Below, piece after piece: positions 14,501 to 27,035 of a stretch of DNA of 64,000 nt. The notes below the pieces were generated by a model that was not told where the DNA came from, made no database searches, and saw only the letters and a program-made list of their open reading frames with translations. Made by a program: the position numbers and the translations under genes. Source of the stretch: Bugulina stolonifera (lineage: Eukaryota; Bryozoa; Gymnolaemata; Cheilostomatida; Bugulidae); contig OW285193.1 in NCBI GenBank assembly GCA_935421135.1, forward strand, positions 14,742,099 through 14,806,098, given 5' to 3'. How positions within the stretch are numbered: the first letter of the stretch is position 1; the number at the start of each line of letters is the position of its first letter.

Positions 14501-17171
14501 TCTGGTAGGTGTAAAGTGATGAAATATGTGTAGCCTTCAAGCGTTGATATACTAGTTTGTATTGTTTATATGTCCGCTGTACATACATGTGTATATTATA
14601 ATGTCTACTGTAGATGCATGTATATATCATATGTTTACTGTACGTGCATGTATATATCATATGTCTACTGTACGTGCATGTATATATCATATGTCTACTG
14701 TACATACATGTATATATCATTCACACTAAAGTTCTAACATTGCAGGAGGCCCAAGTTACTATAGAGTGTGTGATCTCTCAGAAACATCACAGAAGTGTGA
14801 TGGGACCTAAGGGTATGAATGTGCAGGAGATTACTAAACAATTCAACGTAAACATCAAGTTCCCAGAACGACCTCGTCAGAGCAGACCCTCGGAGGATCT
14901 CTCTCCCCAGGTACTGTTCCGATCTCTCTCTCCACCAGTAATTACTGGCTCACCATAGATAATGTTCTAGCAGGAAATTTGTCCAGGAAGATAACAAATT
15001 TAACTCAAGGGTTGCTATTGGTTTATATTTACTTGTGACGTGCTTATTGTGTATTTATGTTGTAGACTGAGGAGCCACCAGCAGTTGCGGATGGTGCAGG
15101 TGATAATGCCGTGGAGAATACAGCTGAACCCAGCAGCCCTTCACCACAGGATATCATCATGATTAGCGGAAAGAAGGAGCTGGCTGAAGAGGCTCGGGAC
15201 GCTCTGCAAGCTCTAGTTCCTATTACCAAGGAAATGAACATTGCCTTTGAATTTCACAGATACATCATTGGTCAGAAAGGTACGCAGTCACCAATTACCT
15301 TTTGGTTGGGATGCAAGTTATAACCAATGACAGGATTTGTGTTCCACTCGTATCAGCGAATAACAAAACCCTGAGGTGTTAAATTTACAGTCCGATTTGT
15401 AATGTGTTGGAAATTGTAACTCTTGGAATAGCAGTATAGCACCTGGATTAAACAGAAACCCTCTGGGGACAAATATACGTTGCTCTGTGTAATATCAATG
15501 TATTCATAGGTGCGTGCAATTATTAATGAACTTGTTATTGTTATATTGTATTCACTTGTGTACTAACAGTAGTATTGACATGGTTTGTGTACATGTACGT
15601 ATTGGTTGTTGTAGGAAAGGATATCAGACAGATGATGGATACGTATGATGTGAACATATCAATCCCTCCATCCAATCAGTCGAGTGATGTAGTGAAGATA
15701 TCAGGTGTAGAAAGTAAAGTTGATGATGCAATCGTCGCTCTCGGGAAAAGAGTTGAAGAGCTGGAGGTCGAGAAGGCAGACAAGGTGAACTGTTGTTCTA
15801 GTATTTACACTGTATTTATTCGGTAATGAGGAGATGTGTTCAGTTAAATGGAACGGAGAAAGTAGTAGTTTATGTTGTAAGAACCCGTTGCCTGTCATAT
15901 TGATATCACATTTTCAATGCAAAGGCTTGTAGATTGTCACTATAATACTTAGGCGTAATAATAATGTGGTCTGTGTATAACACAACAGGAGCTGAGGAGC
16001 TTCACCCTGGATGTATCGGTAGATCCAAAGTACCACCCCAAGATTATTGGTCGATCTGGTGCAGTGATTAAAAAGCTGAGAACAGACCATCAGGATGTCA
16101 ATATCCAGATGCCCAACAGAGACGCTGCTGAACCTGAAAAAATCACTATCACCGGGTACGAGGCATCAGCCAACGCTGCCAAGGATGCTATACTGAAGAT
16201 AGTCGCTGACTTGGTAAGTAAAAGCACTGGTGAGATAGGAGTGAGTGAGAGAATTCTGGTATCGTACGAAATATTCTGCTGTTCGTTCGAGCTGCTGTTC
16301 GTTTGAGCCGCTGTTCATATTTTATATTGTATCATTGACTGGCAAGGTTCATTAATTGTAATGTAATATGAAACTATAAGTTTAGTTTTGACGCTGCTAA
16401 AGGATAACGGTTTGCTTGGCAGTATATTGTATTATTACTCTCCAAAATTGGGATTCATTCCACTTTCTGTCCATTTGTTGATATAGCATGGTAAGGTTAG
16501 ACGACTCCAACTGGATATGTAATTACCATTCTCTAATGTGGTATTTATTTGTACACAGGAATCCCTCACCACCCTGAGAGTTGAGATTGATGCTCGTGTT
16601 CATAACCGTATTATCGGTGGGCGCGGAGCCGCTATCCGAAAGATAATGGAAGAGTTCAAGGTCGATGTTCGATTTCCCCGGGCTTCTGATGAGGATAAGA
16701 ATATGGTAGAGATCACTGGGGCAGAGGATGACTGCTATGACTGTCAGGATGAGCTACTCAACCTGGCCGAGGAATACGTGAGTAGCTTGATTATATAATA
16801 CCATGAGACATTGATGTGTATGTAGGCGGTGTGATTATATAATATCACATGCATATATATGTATGTATTTGCTATATGCCCACGATACAAATTTAATTTT
16901 GAAGATCTCAAATAACGCAAGACAAATCATACAGTTGCTCATGTTTGTCTTATAGATGCAAGACGTCATTGATAGAGAGGAGATGAACCAATTCGTAAAA
17001 CCTTCCAGGCAAGAGACTCAGCCCAAGAAATCTGCACCCCAGACAGGTTTTGTTGTATCTGGAGCACCATGGGATGCTAATAGCACCGAGGACTTCCCCT
17101 CAATTGGTGGAAGCAGAGCTCCTACATCCAATGGCACCACTCATGCTGGACCCTGGGGAAGAAAACATTGA
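7846..17171 (+). CDS. HDLBP: Vigilin, multi-KH-domain RNA-binding protein
   Basis: Vigilin binds mRNAs and associates with translating ribosomes at the ER (family knowledge). Nineteen exons join to 1,262 codons, against 1,268 in human: 7846-8040, 8218-8442, 8604-8810, 9215-9448, 10005-10280, 10743-10910, 11164-11340, 11592-11810, 12276-12494, 12753-12899, 13075-13233, 13609-13743, 14286-14504, 14746-14910, 15066-15279, 15615-15784, 15989-16213, 16559-16777, 16956-17171. All introns are phase 0 except the phase-1 one after exon 15. KH loops visible in order include GAKG, GPRG, GKQG, GKSG, GQKG, GKGG, GAKG, GRGG, GPKG, GQKG, GRSG and GGRG. The first KH, the exon 4 KH (GANS) and the exon 13 KH (AKRG) have degenerate loops. 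The N-terminus has an EAFPTLP motif, and the C-terminus has EDFPSIG and ends GPWGRKH, like human vigilin. The start is the first ATG in frame. Confidence 0.97.
11078..11152 (+). repeat. Short tandem repeat in vigilin intron 6
   Basis: About three copies of a roughly 30-base unit containing GGTGCTGACAGTAGG and TTGCTATT lie just upstream of the exon 7 acceptor at 11,163. Confidence 0.7.
11463..11548 (+). repeat. (TAG)n microsatellite in vigilin intron 7
   Basis: An almost pure AGT/TAG trinucleotide run, interrupted by a few TAA units, ends about 40 bases before the acceptor of exon 8. Confidence 0.95.
13744..14200 (+). repeat. Minisatellite starting at the donor of vigilin intron 12
   Basis: About 55 8-mers of three kinds (TTGGTATG, TTGGTCAG, TTCGTATG), mostly paired as 16-bp units, begin within ten bases of the real exon 12 donor, which reads TTG|GTAAG. 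TTGGTATG and TTGGTCAG each look like that junction. Because the unit lacks stop codons, all three forward frames stay open for over 440 bases. These open frames are artefacts, not genes. Confidence 0.97.
14575..14722 (+). repeat. 30-bp tandem repeat in vigilin intron 13
   Basis: About five imperfect copies of a unit containing GTCTACTGTACGTGCATG and TATATATCATAT end about 20 bases before the acceptor of exon 14. Units carry TACATGTA- and TGCA-type palindromes. Confidence 0.9.
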
Positions 17172-17760
17172 AACTCTGATGATAGACCAGTGTGTACCTC
17201 TTTCCACAAATAGTATAGAAACCGTAAAAAAACTGACTAGTAAATATGTTGACTAAGGCAACATTTCAAAGGTGCTTTCAGCAATATCATTGCCAATTGC
17301 CTATAAAATTGCACATGCTGCTCAGACCCATGTGTCACTGTCTAAATTGTGTTGAATAATGTGTAGATTTTACTCAAATGTCAATATTTTTGGTCCATAT
17401 TTAAACTATGCATCTTTTTCAGGCTAATGTTTACATGAAAGATTTTTATACATTAGACTGAACACCTAAACCAAATCACTATACATATTTATCAGCAACT
17501 GCATTGGTACAATTGTAATTTTCCATTTGTTTGTTTTTGTTCAAGGAGAACCTCATTTTTTATTTAACCTTATTACCTGGTTACTGGTCTCATGATTTCT
17601 ATTGTCAGTCATACCTACTTTGTCATTGGTATTATCTGTTTATTACTAGTGATTTCCAGCTTATTTGATTGGAAGAGTTCCTGTAAAATTACAAATTATA
17701 TGATATTACTTGTATCTAGATATCCCTAGTTACAACAATAAAATACTATATCCAGAGTAG
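17172..17760 (+). other. Probable 3' UTR of vigilin
   Basis: AT-rich sequence follows the vigilin stop without further exons. An AATAAA at 17,737-17,742 is the best candidate polyadenylation signal, about 570 bases after the stop. Confidence 0.5.
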
Positions 17761-17959
17761 AATATATATTTTTGCTACCCTTCATATACACTGCCAAAGC
17801 CATACAGAGAGTGAATATAGATACAACTGCAGTTATTGCGCCAAATACTCAAAAATAAATTATACAAATAGCATAAAATAATGCTAAATAATAACATGTA
17901 ATAGCGTTAGATCGATAATGGAAACAAAGATGGCGTTAATTGATTTGTTGACCGGATTT

Positions 17960-18620
17960 TGCTTTTGTGTTGTTTTGGCGACAGGCAGCTGCATGTAAAG
18001 TTGTCCTCTCCCAACTTGTTTATTCAAGAGAAGACAACTATCACAATAATTATAGTCAACAAAATTTAGGAGTTGCATCCCCGATAAACTGGCATGAAAA
18101 GACAACTCCAGTAATTCATTTACCAAAATCAAGGTCAATATATATATGGACACCCGACTCTTGCAATTTATTGTACTATAGATTGTTATTGGACATAGTT
18201 TATCAAATGTGATCAATTAGAATTTTGGTATTATGAACATGTATCAAAGAAGCGGTTCACCACTCACTTACAGTTACAGGTCATCACAAAAAATCAACTT
18301 AATGCTAACAGAAACTAATATGGTGCCTAGAAACTTGGTTGGCCAAACTTTGTTCTTGTATGGCTTTGACGACAGCCAGCATAAAGAAGTTGTCCTCTCC
18401 CAAATAAGCAATGCTGGGAGAGGACAATTAACAGCATTTGAGAATTGTTTCCCCCATAAATTACAAGGAAAGTCATGAAAAGACAACTCCAGGAATTACA
18501 TTACCAACATAAATGGACTCGCGACTTTTGCAATTTATGTATTATAGATTGTTATTGGACATAGTTTATGAAATCATCAAACAGAATCTTAGTATTATAA
18601 ATTTCAAAGATATCGGATAT
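17960..18620 (+). repeat. Two diverged tandem copies of a roughly 370-390-bp unit
   Basis: Blocks recur in the same order in both halves: AGTTGTCCTCTCCCA (17,999 and 18,388), TGAAAAGACAACTCCAG (about 18,095 and 18,475), GATTGTTATTGGACATAGTT (about 18,181 and 18,548) and AGAAGCRGTTCA near the end. Spacing between paired blocks is 367-389 bases, so the copies differ by small indels. Each copy contains one of the short hairpins described elsewhere. No coding potential is evident. Confidence 0.8.
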
Positions 18621-19071
18621 CTTTGTTACAGAAGCAGTTCATGATTCATTTACTATAATACGCAATGAATTGTTCTTACTGAGAATTTGAAAACAACTTG
18701 ACCTGAACAAATCATTGTTGGGGACTAGGAGAGGCAATTTCATTGCTTTTAAACTATATAATCATATTATTTATGATCATTGATGAAAAGCTGGAATTAT
18801 TATATTAATTATTTTATAATTATTAAATTACTATAATTATTATTATAATATAAATATAGTATAGTTATTAACTTTTCAGTTTAGTTTCCAGTTTGTCCGA
18901 ATGAAACGTTCTTGTGGGGAGCTTTATAATTTAAAAATATTAAATTCAGCTGGTTTGCAAGCAAAGCCTATCAGCTTAGTGGTTTGCATACCTGTCAAGT
19001 CTCCAGGTTTAACAGAGACACTCTAAGTCTAGTCTTAAAGAGTACATTTATACCTCCGAGATGAAGATGAA

Positions 19072-19104
19072 GATAATGAAATAATATTATATTATTTCAT
19101 TATC
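19072..19104. repeat. Perfect 16-bp palindrome
   Basis: Arms GATAATGAAATAATAT and its exact complement are separated by one base. Given the AT content it may be a chance or slippage product, but 16 perfect pairs is long. Confidence 0.85.
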
Positions 19105-20239
19105 AAATATAAGAACTTTTTAACAACACATGTCACAAAACTCAATAGAAAAAGAATTTTTTGAATGAATCTTTTTTTCAAGTGCCTCTCGGAAGGCGTT
19201 GAGCTTCCCTTTGATCATAATTATCAAAGTGGACATAACACCAGGCAACATCCCAATACTTTTGTGCCATACATTCGCTCAAAATCTTTTTATTATTCAT
19301 TCTGGCCGAAAACTATCCGTGATGTGAGAAGAGATTAAATTAAAGAGCTGACAACAGTGTTAAGCAGATGGGTGTATAAATTGAAAAAAGAAAAAAAAAA
19401 AATATATATATACACATTCATACATAAATAATAACAAAAAAGCAAAACAAACATTACCTAAGCACAGTATTATCGTGTTCCACACTTTTTACCTCATTCG
19501 AGGGTCTCAGTGGAAAAATTAAAAAATAAAAAAAAAAATACAGAAGTAAATATATATCTCCAATTATGAAACTTTGAAGTTGGATATCGAAGCAATCCTA
19601 ATACAGCTGAATGTAAGTGCAATTAAAGTAGAAATCATGTGTGAAAACTTATTTATAATTATTCTCTACTGAACATTTTTTTACTGGAATTTCGAAAGAG
19701 AAGCTGGTATGTTAGTAGGCCTAAACTGATATTTAGCCATCTTCACCTGAAGAATCTTTCAAAAATTGTTCTAATCAAGCCTCCAGATTACTATTTTTTG
19801 ATTATTTGATGGATATGATGGAAGGGGTTTGCGTTTTGATCAATTAGTGATAGCCGGTGTTACTGCGTTTGCAGCTGAAAACAATACTTTATAGAGCTCC
19901 CCGTTCTGGTGGCAACTGAACTTGTGCTTCTTAATTTTAAATCTTTTTATTTTAATTTTTCATTATTCTTTTGTAAGACCACAAAAATTGCTTACCATCT
20001 AAGAACGACTGATTGGCCACCCTCAATAGTTTTTCTGAGCTCTACAAGAGTTCTGCAGAATCAAGAATGGTAGCTAATTAAATTTCCATGTTGTCTAATC
20101 CTGGACCCATTTCTGATTTGCTAATGTTTGTTTACTTGCAAAATTTGTGAAAGTTTTATCTGGTAGTTAGTAGTTTGATTTGGTTAATTAATTTGATAAT
20201 AGTTTGATTATTACCCAATAGCTGAAAACTGATAATTGA

Positions 20240-20520
20240 CAATTTATTAGTACTCACCAGCTTATACTCTTCAGCATGACCAGCCCCACTCAGCTTGAAC
20301 TGCCAGGTGCCAGTGCTGATCAACTCCCTGTGAGAAAGGCCCAGATAGTATGGCCATTTTGGCAAGGTGGGAGTAGAGAAGTTGCCTTGAAGCCATGCTG
20401 GCTCGTATGTCCTCAAGGACAAGAGCAATTGTGGCTGGATGCTCTCCCTAACATAACCATGACCGGGATACAAACCTAGACCTTGCAATCTATTAACATT
20501 ATTGCTAAATTCCAATCACC
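20240..20520 (-). mobile_element. Possible SINE-like insertion
   Basis: On the minus strand a patch of higher GC begins with AGGTCTAGGTTTGTATCCCG, whose GGTTTGTATCCC resembles a tRNA B box (GGTTCGAATCCC). An upstream TAGCAATAATG weakly resembles an A box. The following 200 bases lack stops in one frame (119 codons) but match no protein I recognise. An alternative is a real orphan exon, since a donor-like sequence (CTG|GTGAGT) closes it. Confidence is low. Confidence 0.3.
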
Positions 20521-22264
20521 TAATGCAAAATGAGCTTCGCCTGTTCCTGGTATCCGCTAATGAATGTTAAAATTGCTACAGGGAACCCAACTCCTAATAA
20601 ATAGACGGCTGCCGAGTGGCCGATCAATGCTGTCAATCTTTTAATAATGGTATCTATTGGATGTAACACATTTGGTGGAAGACAGCTTTGAACAGATGCT
20701 AAAGATCAGAAAGCAAAAATCTATTATTTACCAGGACGAATGTTGATAAGATGAAATAGCAACTTGGCTTACAATCAAATGAAAACTTGTTTGCCTGCTA
20801 CTGAAAGTTCTGTTCAATAAAGAGAATCACCCTTCATTAGGATAAATTCTGCATCTGAAATACCCTTGAATGTTCAATTTAGGGTATTGCACACATACAC
20901 TTTCAATTATTGGGCCACCCAAGGTTACCCTCTTCAAAGCTACTGGGTAGTCTAATGTGAAGGAAATTCAAAGGTGAAAAGATTTAGAACACTTGATTGA
21001 CTGATAAATGTCATTAACAGACTTGTAACATACACAAGAATGATGATTGGTCAAAGCACTGGCCTCTGTGGAGTTTCTAGACCACCCTGATAGTGTGTCT
21101 GATGTAGAACCATCTAATACAATAGTGTGGTAATGGTTGACGAAAAATTTGAATTTTCCTGATCATCATGGTGTCTATTTTGGCACTAATCAACATTTAA
21201 CAAACATTTCATAGGGCGCTAGCAGATTCTTTTGAAAAACTGGTTCTGCTACGTGTACAATGCCTCCTCTGCCACATGTTGTATTCGTATACAACTTTCT
21301 TAAATCATGCTGTAAAGGTTAGGAGTTTAAAATGTGCAATTTAGTTATTAGCCCATTCAAATCAAGTTCCGCTTGACTTTTGTGGTGTGTTCACCCTGAG
21401 CTCAGTATATCAATCTATCTCATATCCTAAGTAATCATGACTTATTTGTCTAAAATTCTGGCAGTATTTTACTATAATAACCTTCATATATTTAATTTTG
21501 TTGCAAAATTCTAAACAAAATCATAATCTGCATTTCATTAATTCCTAAGCCTATAATATGGTGGAAACCTGCTTGACTATGAGCAGTCTGGCATCTTAGC
21601 ACTTTCAGAGGATAATTTTCCCTGCCTAGCTGTACAAAGAAATACTATTAATTTAGTTTGTAGAACATTGTTGTTTTATTTAGTACGAGAGTGAAGGAAG
21701 GATACAACCATACCACTGTAGTGTATATTTTTAGTGTATTTTACTTAAATTAATATCAAATGTAATTATCACATTATTCAGTTATTGTTTAGTGGGAGTC
21801 ATTTTTTTTTACTGGGTACAAATGGTGAATTATCTTTACCCAGTACCATTTCATGTAATCATAATTACATTGTATAAGAGTACATGCTGATGAGAAATTC
21901 TGAAATCAATTAATATGAAAATTTTCATGAAATGCTCAGCAATTTAATAAAAACTGAGTGATGCTATAAAATATAAATAACACTGGGAGTTGGAGAATTA
22001 CAGATCAGATCTCTGGCAGTAAGTATTGTCTCAAGTTATACTTGAAGCATATTGTTACTCTTTATTTTACTTCAATTTGTGTATGCCTTTTTACTAAATG
22101 AGAATACTAATGGTATAATGTTGGTTTAATTTGGAGTTTTCTCTCCTTGTGAATGAAGCATACTTTACTTAGCATATATTGTAGGTGTTGACTGTAATGA
22201 TATTTTGGACCTTCACTGTGTTTGTTATTGAAGTAGGTAATCTATAATAGAAACCATTCTGTTT

Positions 22265-22333
22265 TTAGAAGCATTTATGCTGGCAGGAGTTGCACGGCGG
22301 ATAGCTGACACATTCTTCTCTCATTCTCTACAG
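22265..22333 (+). other. Candidate non-coding 5' exon of the CLIC gene
   Basis: A TTTTTAG acceptor-like sequence and a CTACAG|GTAATC donor bracket a short exon-like stretch. Joined to the exon beginning at 24,166 it would place a 22-codon upstream reading frame ending in TAA just before the CLIC ATG. This is inference from splice-site appearance only. Confidence 0.25.
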
Positions 22334-24184
22334 GTAATCTTGCTTAACCCTATTATATTTTCAACTTATATATTAGATAAGTCAAAATGTAGGTCTATAT
22401 ACATGTAGCTATGATAGCCAGTAAATGGGTCTATGTATTTATGCATGTACATGTAAATAAACTTTGTAGCTAGTTGAGTGGAAATGTAGCACTATGTATC
22501 CTTTCCTAACTTTACTAACGAGGTAGAAAATGATCTCTTTCTTGTCATTAGGTTACTCTATAGATGATTAGGCTACTTTTAAATACACGATTTGTGAAGT
22601 CAAGTTTCAAGTTGAGAGCATTTTCACTGAGAGTGAGAATGACAGTTTGAAACAGGATATCTAATTAGGCTTGGTATACCTAGGCTAATGGTCAACACAG
22701 CTAGAAGAGATTATATCAATCTAATTAATTTTATTTACTCCAAACATGGTGGACTCACACTTTGTAATCCCCCTAGAGGGAATCAAAGACAAGCTTTCAG
22801 TGTTTGCTAGTCGTTATTTGATCACTTTACCTACACTTGTAGCAGTGATTTGGGAACCATTCTAGTGGAATATAATGGGCATACCCTATGCCTTTACTGT
22901 ATCAATAATATCATACACTCAAAGCCAACTGTTACACATAATAATATACATTGTGATACAATCTCTAATGGCTGTAGTCTACATGTACATGTACACTTGT
23001 ATGTGCAAGGTATACCTCATGAGCTAATGCTGGGTCTAACTGCCAATAACAGAAATGTTCACTATTGTTGATGAGTCCCTGATAGATGATAATATCTGTA
23101 CAAGGACAAGATAATATAGCCACATAGGTAGGGAAACAACTGCATAGTCAGTAGGGGAACAGTTGCATAGCGTGACTAACCCATATTCAGCATAATCAAT
23201 AGAAACATTCTCACTGCCACTGCATGGAGAAATGTAGGTATAGTAATACAATATAGTGTGATTTAAGGCGGCCATTTCCTTTCAGCTCTTTGTAATCTGC
23301 TTGCGTTGAGACAACAGATATTGTTTTCTTATCAATCTCTCCAATTGATGAACTCAGTTTGAAACTGTTGTTTGGTTAATATTCACTGGAGTACAATGAC
23401 TGTATTGATCCTGTTATATGTTCACAGATAGTTACATGTATGATCTTTGGAAATTAGATTCTCTGTTCTGAATCATTTGAAATTCCTGTATCTATAATGA
23501 ACAGATGATATCATGCAATTACCATAGATAGAAATAGATAGAGATGTCGAATGATTAAAAACCAACAAAATAACTACTGGCTGCAGCTTAAAGCATTGTA
23601 GTAGTAATAATAATAAAGGATTTAAATGAATAGGGCTAGTAATGTGGCTAACACCAACAATTCAAGTGGTAATATTAACATAAGTCCTTGAGGCTTACTC
23701 ACACAATATTGTACTAGATAGCTATAACATGACATGTAAATCAGTATGCAAAAGGGAAATGCTAGCTGCTTTAGCTGTGTTATTCTTACAATTTGAATAG
23801 CATTTAGCTTGAGCTGGAGGGGGTAATTCTAGGGCTTGAGCATGCAACCAGACTTCTTATTCCTTGACAATCTCATAATCTAAATGGTATAGGAATAATA
23901 TTGTTTTACCCTAATACTGTTTGTGTTAGGGTCAGCATTCACTAGACTAGCGGCCCAGTAATGGAAGCATCATAATTATGTTTGTAGTTGTATGGCATGA
24001 TAGGACTGACTGTCTGTCTATGTGTGAATCTAATCTAATCTATCAATAACAATACAGTGTACTAGTATACTTTTCTATTCAAATATTCTTTATCTTCTGC
24101 CCATCATTTTACCTTCTCCTGGACTCTACTAGATTAAGCTATCCCAATCTCTTATTCTCTTGCAGGTAACAGACTAAAACAATC

Positions 24185-27035
24185 ATGGCTAACGTGTGGG
24201 CAATACCAGGCAGTATGACCTCAGACTACATAACTCATACTACTCAGTCAGCTACTAATGATTCTACAGTCATGCTGTACATCAGGTCGGGTCCTGACGG
24301 CAAGTCCTACGGTGGCTGTCCGTTCTGTCAGAGTGCAGTGATGATGTTATTGGCCAAGGTAAGACCGACAGTGTAACAACCTAGAAGAGCTTCTAGGAGT
24401 TAGTAGGGAAATCCTTTACCATTTCCATGGGAAAACTAATATTGTAATTTTTATATTTTCTGTCAATTATTGAGTAGGAAATGAAGTGTTATCCAAGACA
24501 GTAATTGCATTTGAATGAGGAATAACGAGAGGTGTAGTTGAATAAACGTATTGAAATATTGCCAGGAGGTATTCAGAGAACGTATTAGATGAAGCATGTT
24601 ATATTACTAGGTAAACTAAACCTTAACTATTCTCTCGCTCTATTCATGTTAAGCGAAGGAAGTCACTAGTTAATGAAACTGTGAAGGGAGCCTTTGTTTG
24701 CTCTTCACATACAAATGCACATTGTATGTGTGTAAATGGATATGAATGGCTGACATTTTTACCTTTCAATACATTATTCAGAATGTCAAAGATTTTGCTG
24801 TAGAAAATAGAGGAGGTTGAAACACAAAAAGTTGAAAAATGGGATTGGTTAAACATAGCGAGAGGTTCCTTATATGTAAATGGCATAAAGATAGCTGTTT
24901 AGGCTGCATGATGTTCTAGTATTATGCTGTAAACACATTACAGGAGAAATGTGTCCATAGCATGAGTAATTCAACTACACAGGGATTAGGTCATGCTGCA
25001 TCATTCAATTAAATTTAGCCATGTACAACCAATAGATTATTACATAACATTAAATGCCTTCAAATACCTATCCAATGCTCCTAGTCCATTACTGCATTGG
25101 GCAGTAACAAATCAGTTATGCTAACTGACACTTGGATTTGTTTTATCCTATTGTTGTTTTGTTGTTTTCAACTATCACAAATGTGAAATGTTATTATCCT
25201 TCCCTTATGTGATTCATTAATCTTATCAAGTCACTGATGTTGCATCACATCTAAGAGTTGCTATCACTGCAGGGACACTGGTGTGTATATCTTCTTATAA
25301 TCGTAGTCCTCACTCTCTTGGCTACTGATTCTCTTTATCCCATGTTTCAGAGATTGTAGCCAAGTATTTGAATGTATTTTGTAGACTGAACTCACACCTG
25401 TAAACTATATAATCAAGATAGTTGACTTGCGAAGTCCACCCGAGGAGTTCAAACATCTCTCCAACAAGGTTCCTCTGCTAAAGTATGGTCAGAGCATTTC
25501 TATCACAGACATGGACGAGTTTGTCAACTTCTTTGACTCCCTATGGCCAGATCATCCAATAGAGTAAGTAATAGACACCTTCCTTGCACTCTACTCATTT
25601 TATGTATTCACTGTATTCGTACAATTATGATGTCATGAGCTACATCTTTACAGGAGGTACAAGTCAACTACTTGAGCTAGATCTAGTACATGTTGATAGG
25701 TGTTCGTCTTTAGTATAGCTGCCAAGTTAAAACAGTTAGGATTAGGATTTCATGAAGGATAGGAAGTTAATAATTATAGGATCATAGTATTTTCACAGAT
25801 GAATCTCAGATAATTTTTTAATGGTTGATATGCTCGAATTTTTGTATCTTAGGACAAAGAATGAGAAGGCCAAGGCAGTCATTCGAAATCTCTTCTCAAA
25901 ATTCTGCTTTTACATCAAAGGAGTATCAAACACTCCTGCAGCACTGGTGCGAGAGTTAACTAAAATCAATGACTATTTGGGAACTGTTCAAACTACATTC
26001 CTGGCTGGAGATTCGTTTGGCCATGCTGACTGCTTGGTTTTGCCTAGATTACAACACGTTCGAGTCGCTGCTAAGGTCTACAGAGGTAAGGTGTTTCTTC
26101 CAGACACATTCATTTGACAATTCACATTGCCCAACGTTGAACCAAATTAAATGAAAAAGAGATTTTGTTCCGTTGACTAACTAACAAACTAAATATTTAA
26201 AATTAGGTCTGGTGGTATTTAGTTACTAAAGTAAGCTCTAGGATTAGCCCCTTTGGGATTCTCAGTATAATTTACAGCCAATCTATAAGCATTAACACGT
26301 AAATTAATTAGATTTAGAGTTAAAGTAGTTGATACTTACTGTTAACATGTTGTTTACTCTGCAGACTTTTATATTCCTGTGGAATTGAAGCACCTCTGGA
26401 GGTATCTTGAATCGGCTTACAAATGTAAAGTCTTCAAAAGTGCTTGTCCTTCCGACCAAGAGATTGTACAGTTTTGGTCTGAATATCCCAATGTGCCAAG
26501 GCTCTCAGCAGCCAATAGAAAAGCTTATTCGACTAAAGCTCAGCCTATGTACACTTTGGAAGTACCTGATGAATTGAAGACAGCGGACGCTGAGGTGGCG
26601 AGTACAACAGATGAAGTAACAACTTCTGAAACAACAGCAGAGCAGGTTGAGACTGCTGCCAATGAGATAAATGGCCTTTCTGTTGAGGAAAATTCTAAGG
26701 GGTCCAGTGCAGTACTGCCTGAGAATATAAGTGACACAACAGGCCCTGCTGATTCCGCTGACCCAGCCAATGAACTTGAGTGTGAAGAAATAGTAGTCGT
26801 TTCACCTCCACTTGAGACAACTTCTGAATCTCCACAAGTGGGAGATTCTGATGGTGCATCCAATGGGTTAGCATCGACCACAGCAGAAGAAACACTGCCA
26901 CCACCTCCTGAAGACTTGTGCACCCCTCCTTCCGATGCTGAAAACAACCCAAAAATTTCAGCAGTTTCTGCTAAGGAAGAGGATCGTGATTCTGGGACAG
27001 AAGAACAAACCAAGGACGAAGCAATCGTTTCATAA
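24185..27035 (+). CDS. CLIC-like chloride intracellular channel / GST-fold protein with long acidic tail
   Basis: CLICs are GST-omega-fold proteins that exist soluble or membrane-inserted and have glutaredoxin-like thiol chemistry (family knowledge). Exons 24185-24358, 25385-25563, 25853-26085 and 26365-27035 join in phase to 418 residues. The N-terminal thioredoxin-like half has the active-site motif GGCPFCQS with Cys45 and Cys48. The helical half has [20 protein letters not shown] and [16 protein letters not shown], matching the CLIC signature LADC-LLPKLH and IP--M-GLWRYL. CLICs are usually about 240 residues; here roughly the last 150 residues are a Glu/Ser/Thr/Pro-rich low-complexity tail ending EAIVS. 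The exon carrying the ATG begins at 24,166 after a good acceptor, and the first Met is used. GST omega is the alternative, but the ADC---P motif favours CLIC. Confidence 0.88.

Larger units (their letters stand above)
18621..22264. other. Gene-poor AT-rich interval
   Basis: No phase-consistent exons were found on either strand. It contains poly(A/T) patches near 19,390 and 19,530, a perfect palindrome at 19,072-19,104 and the SINE-like patch at 20,240-20,520. Frames with more than 100 codons here lack family resemblance. Confidence 0.5.

Noticed and set aside
26540..27013. 157-codon minus-strand frame
   Set aside because: It is the antisense shadow of the low-complexity acidic tail of the CLIC gene.
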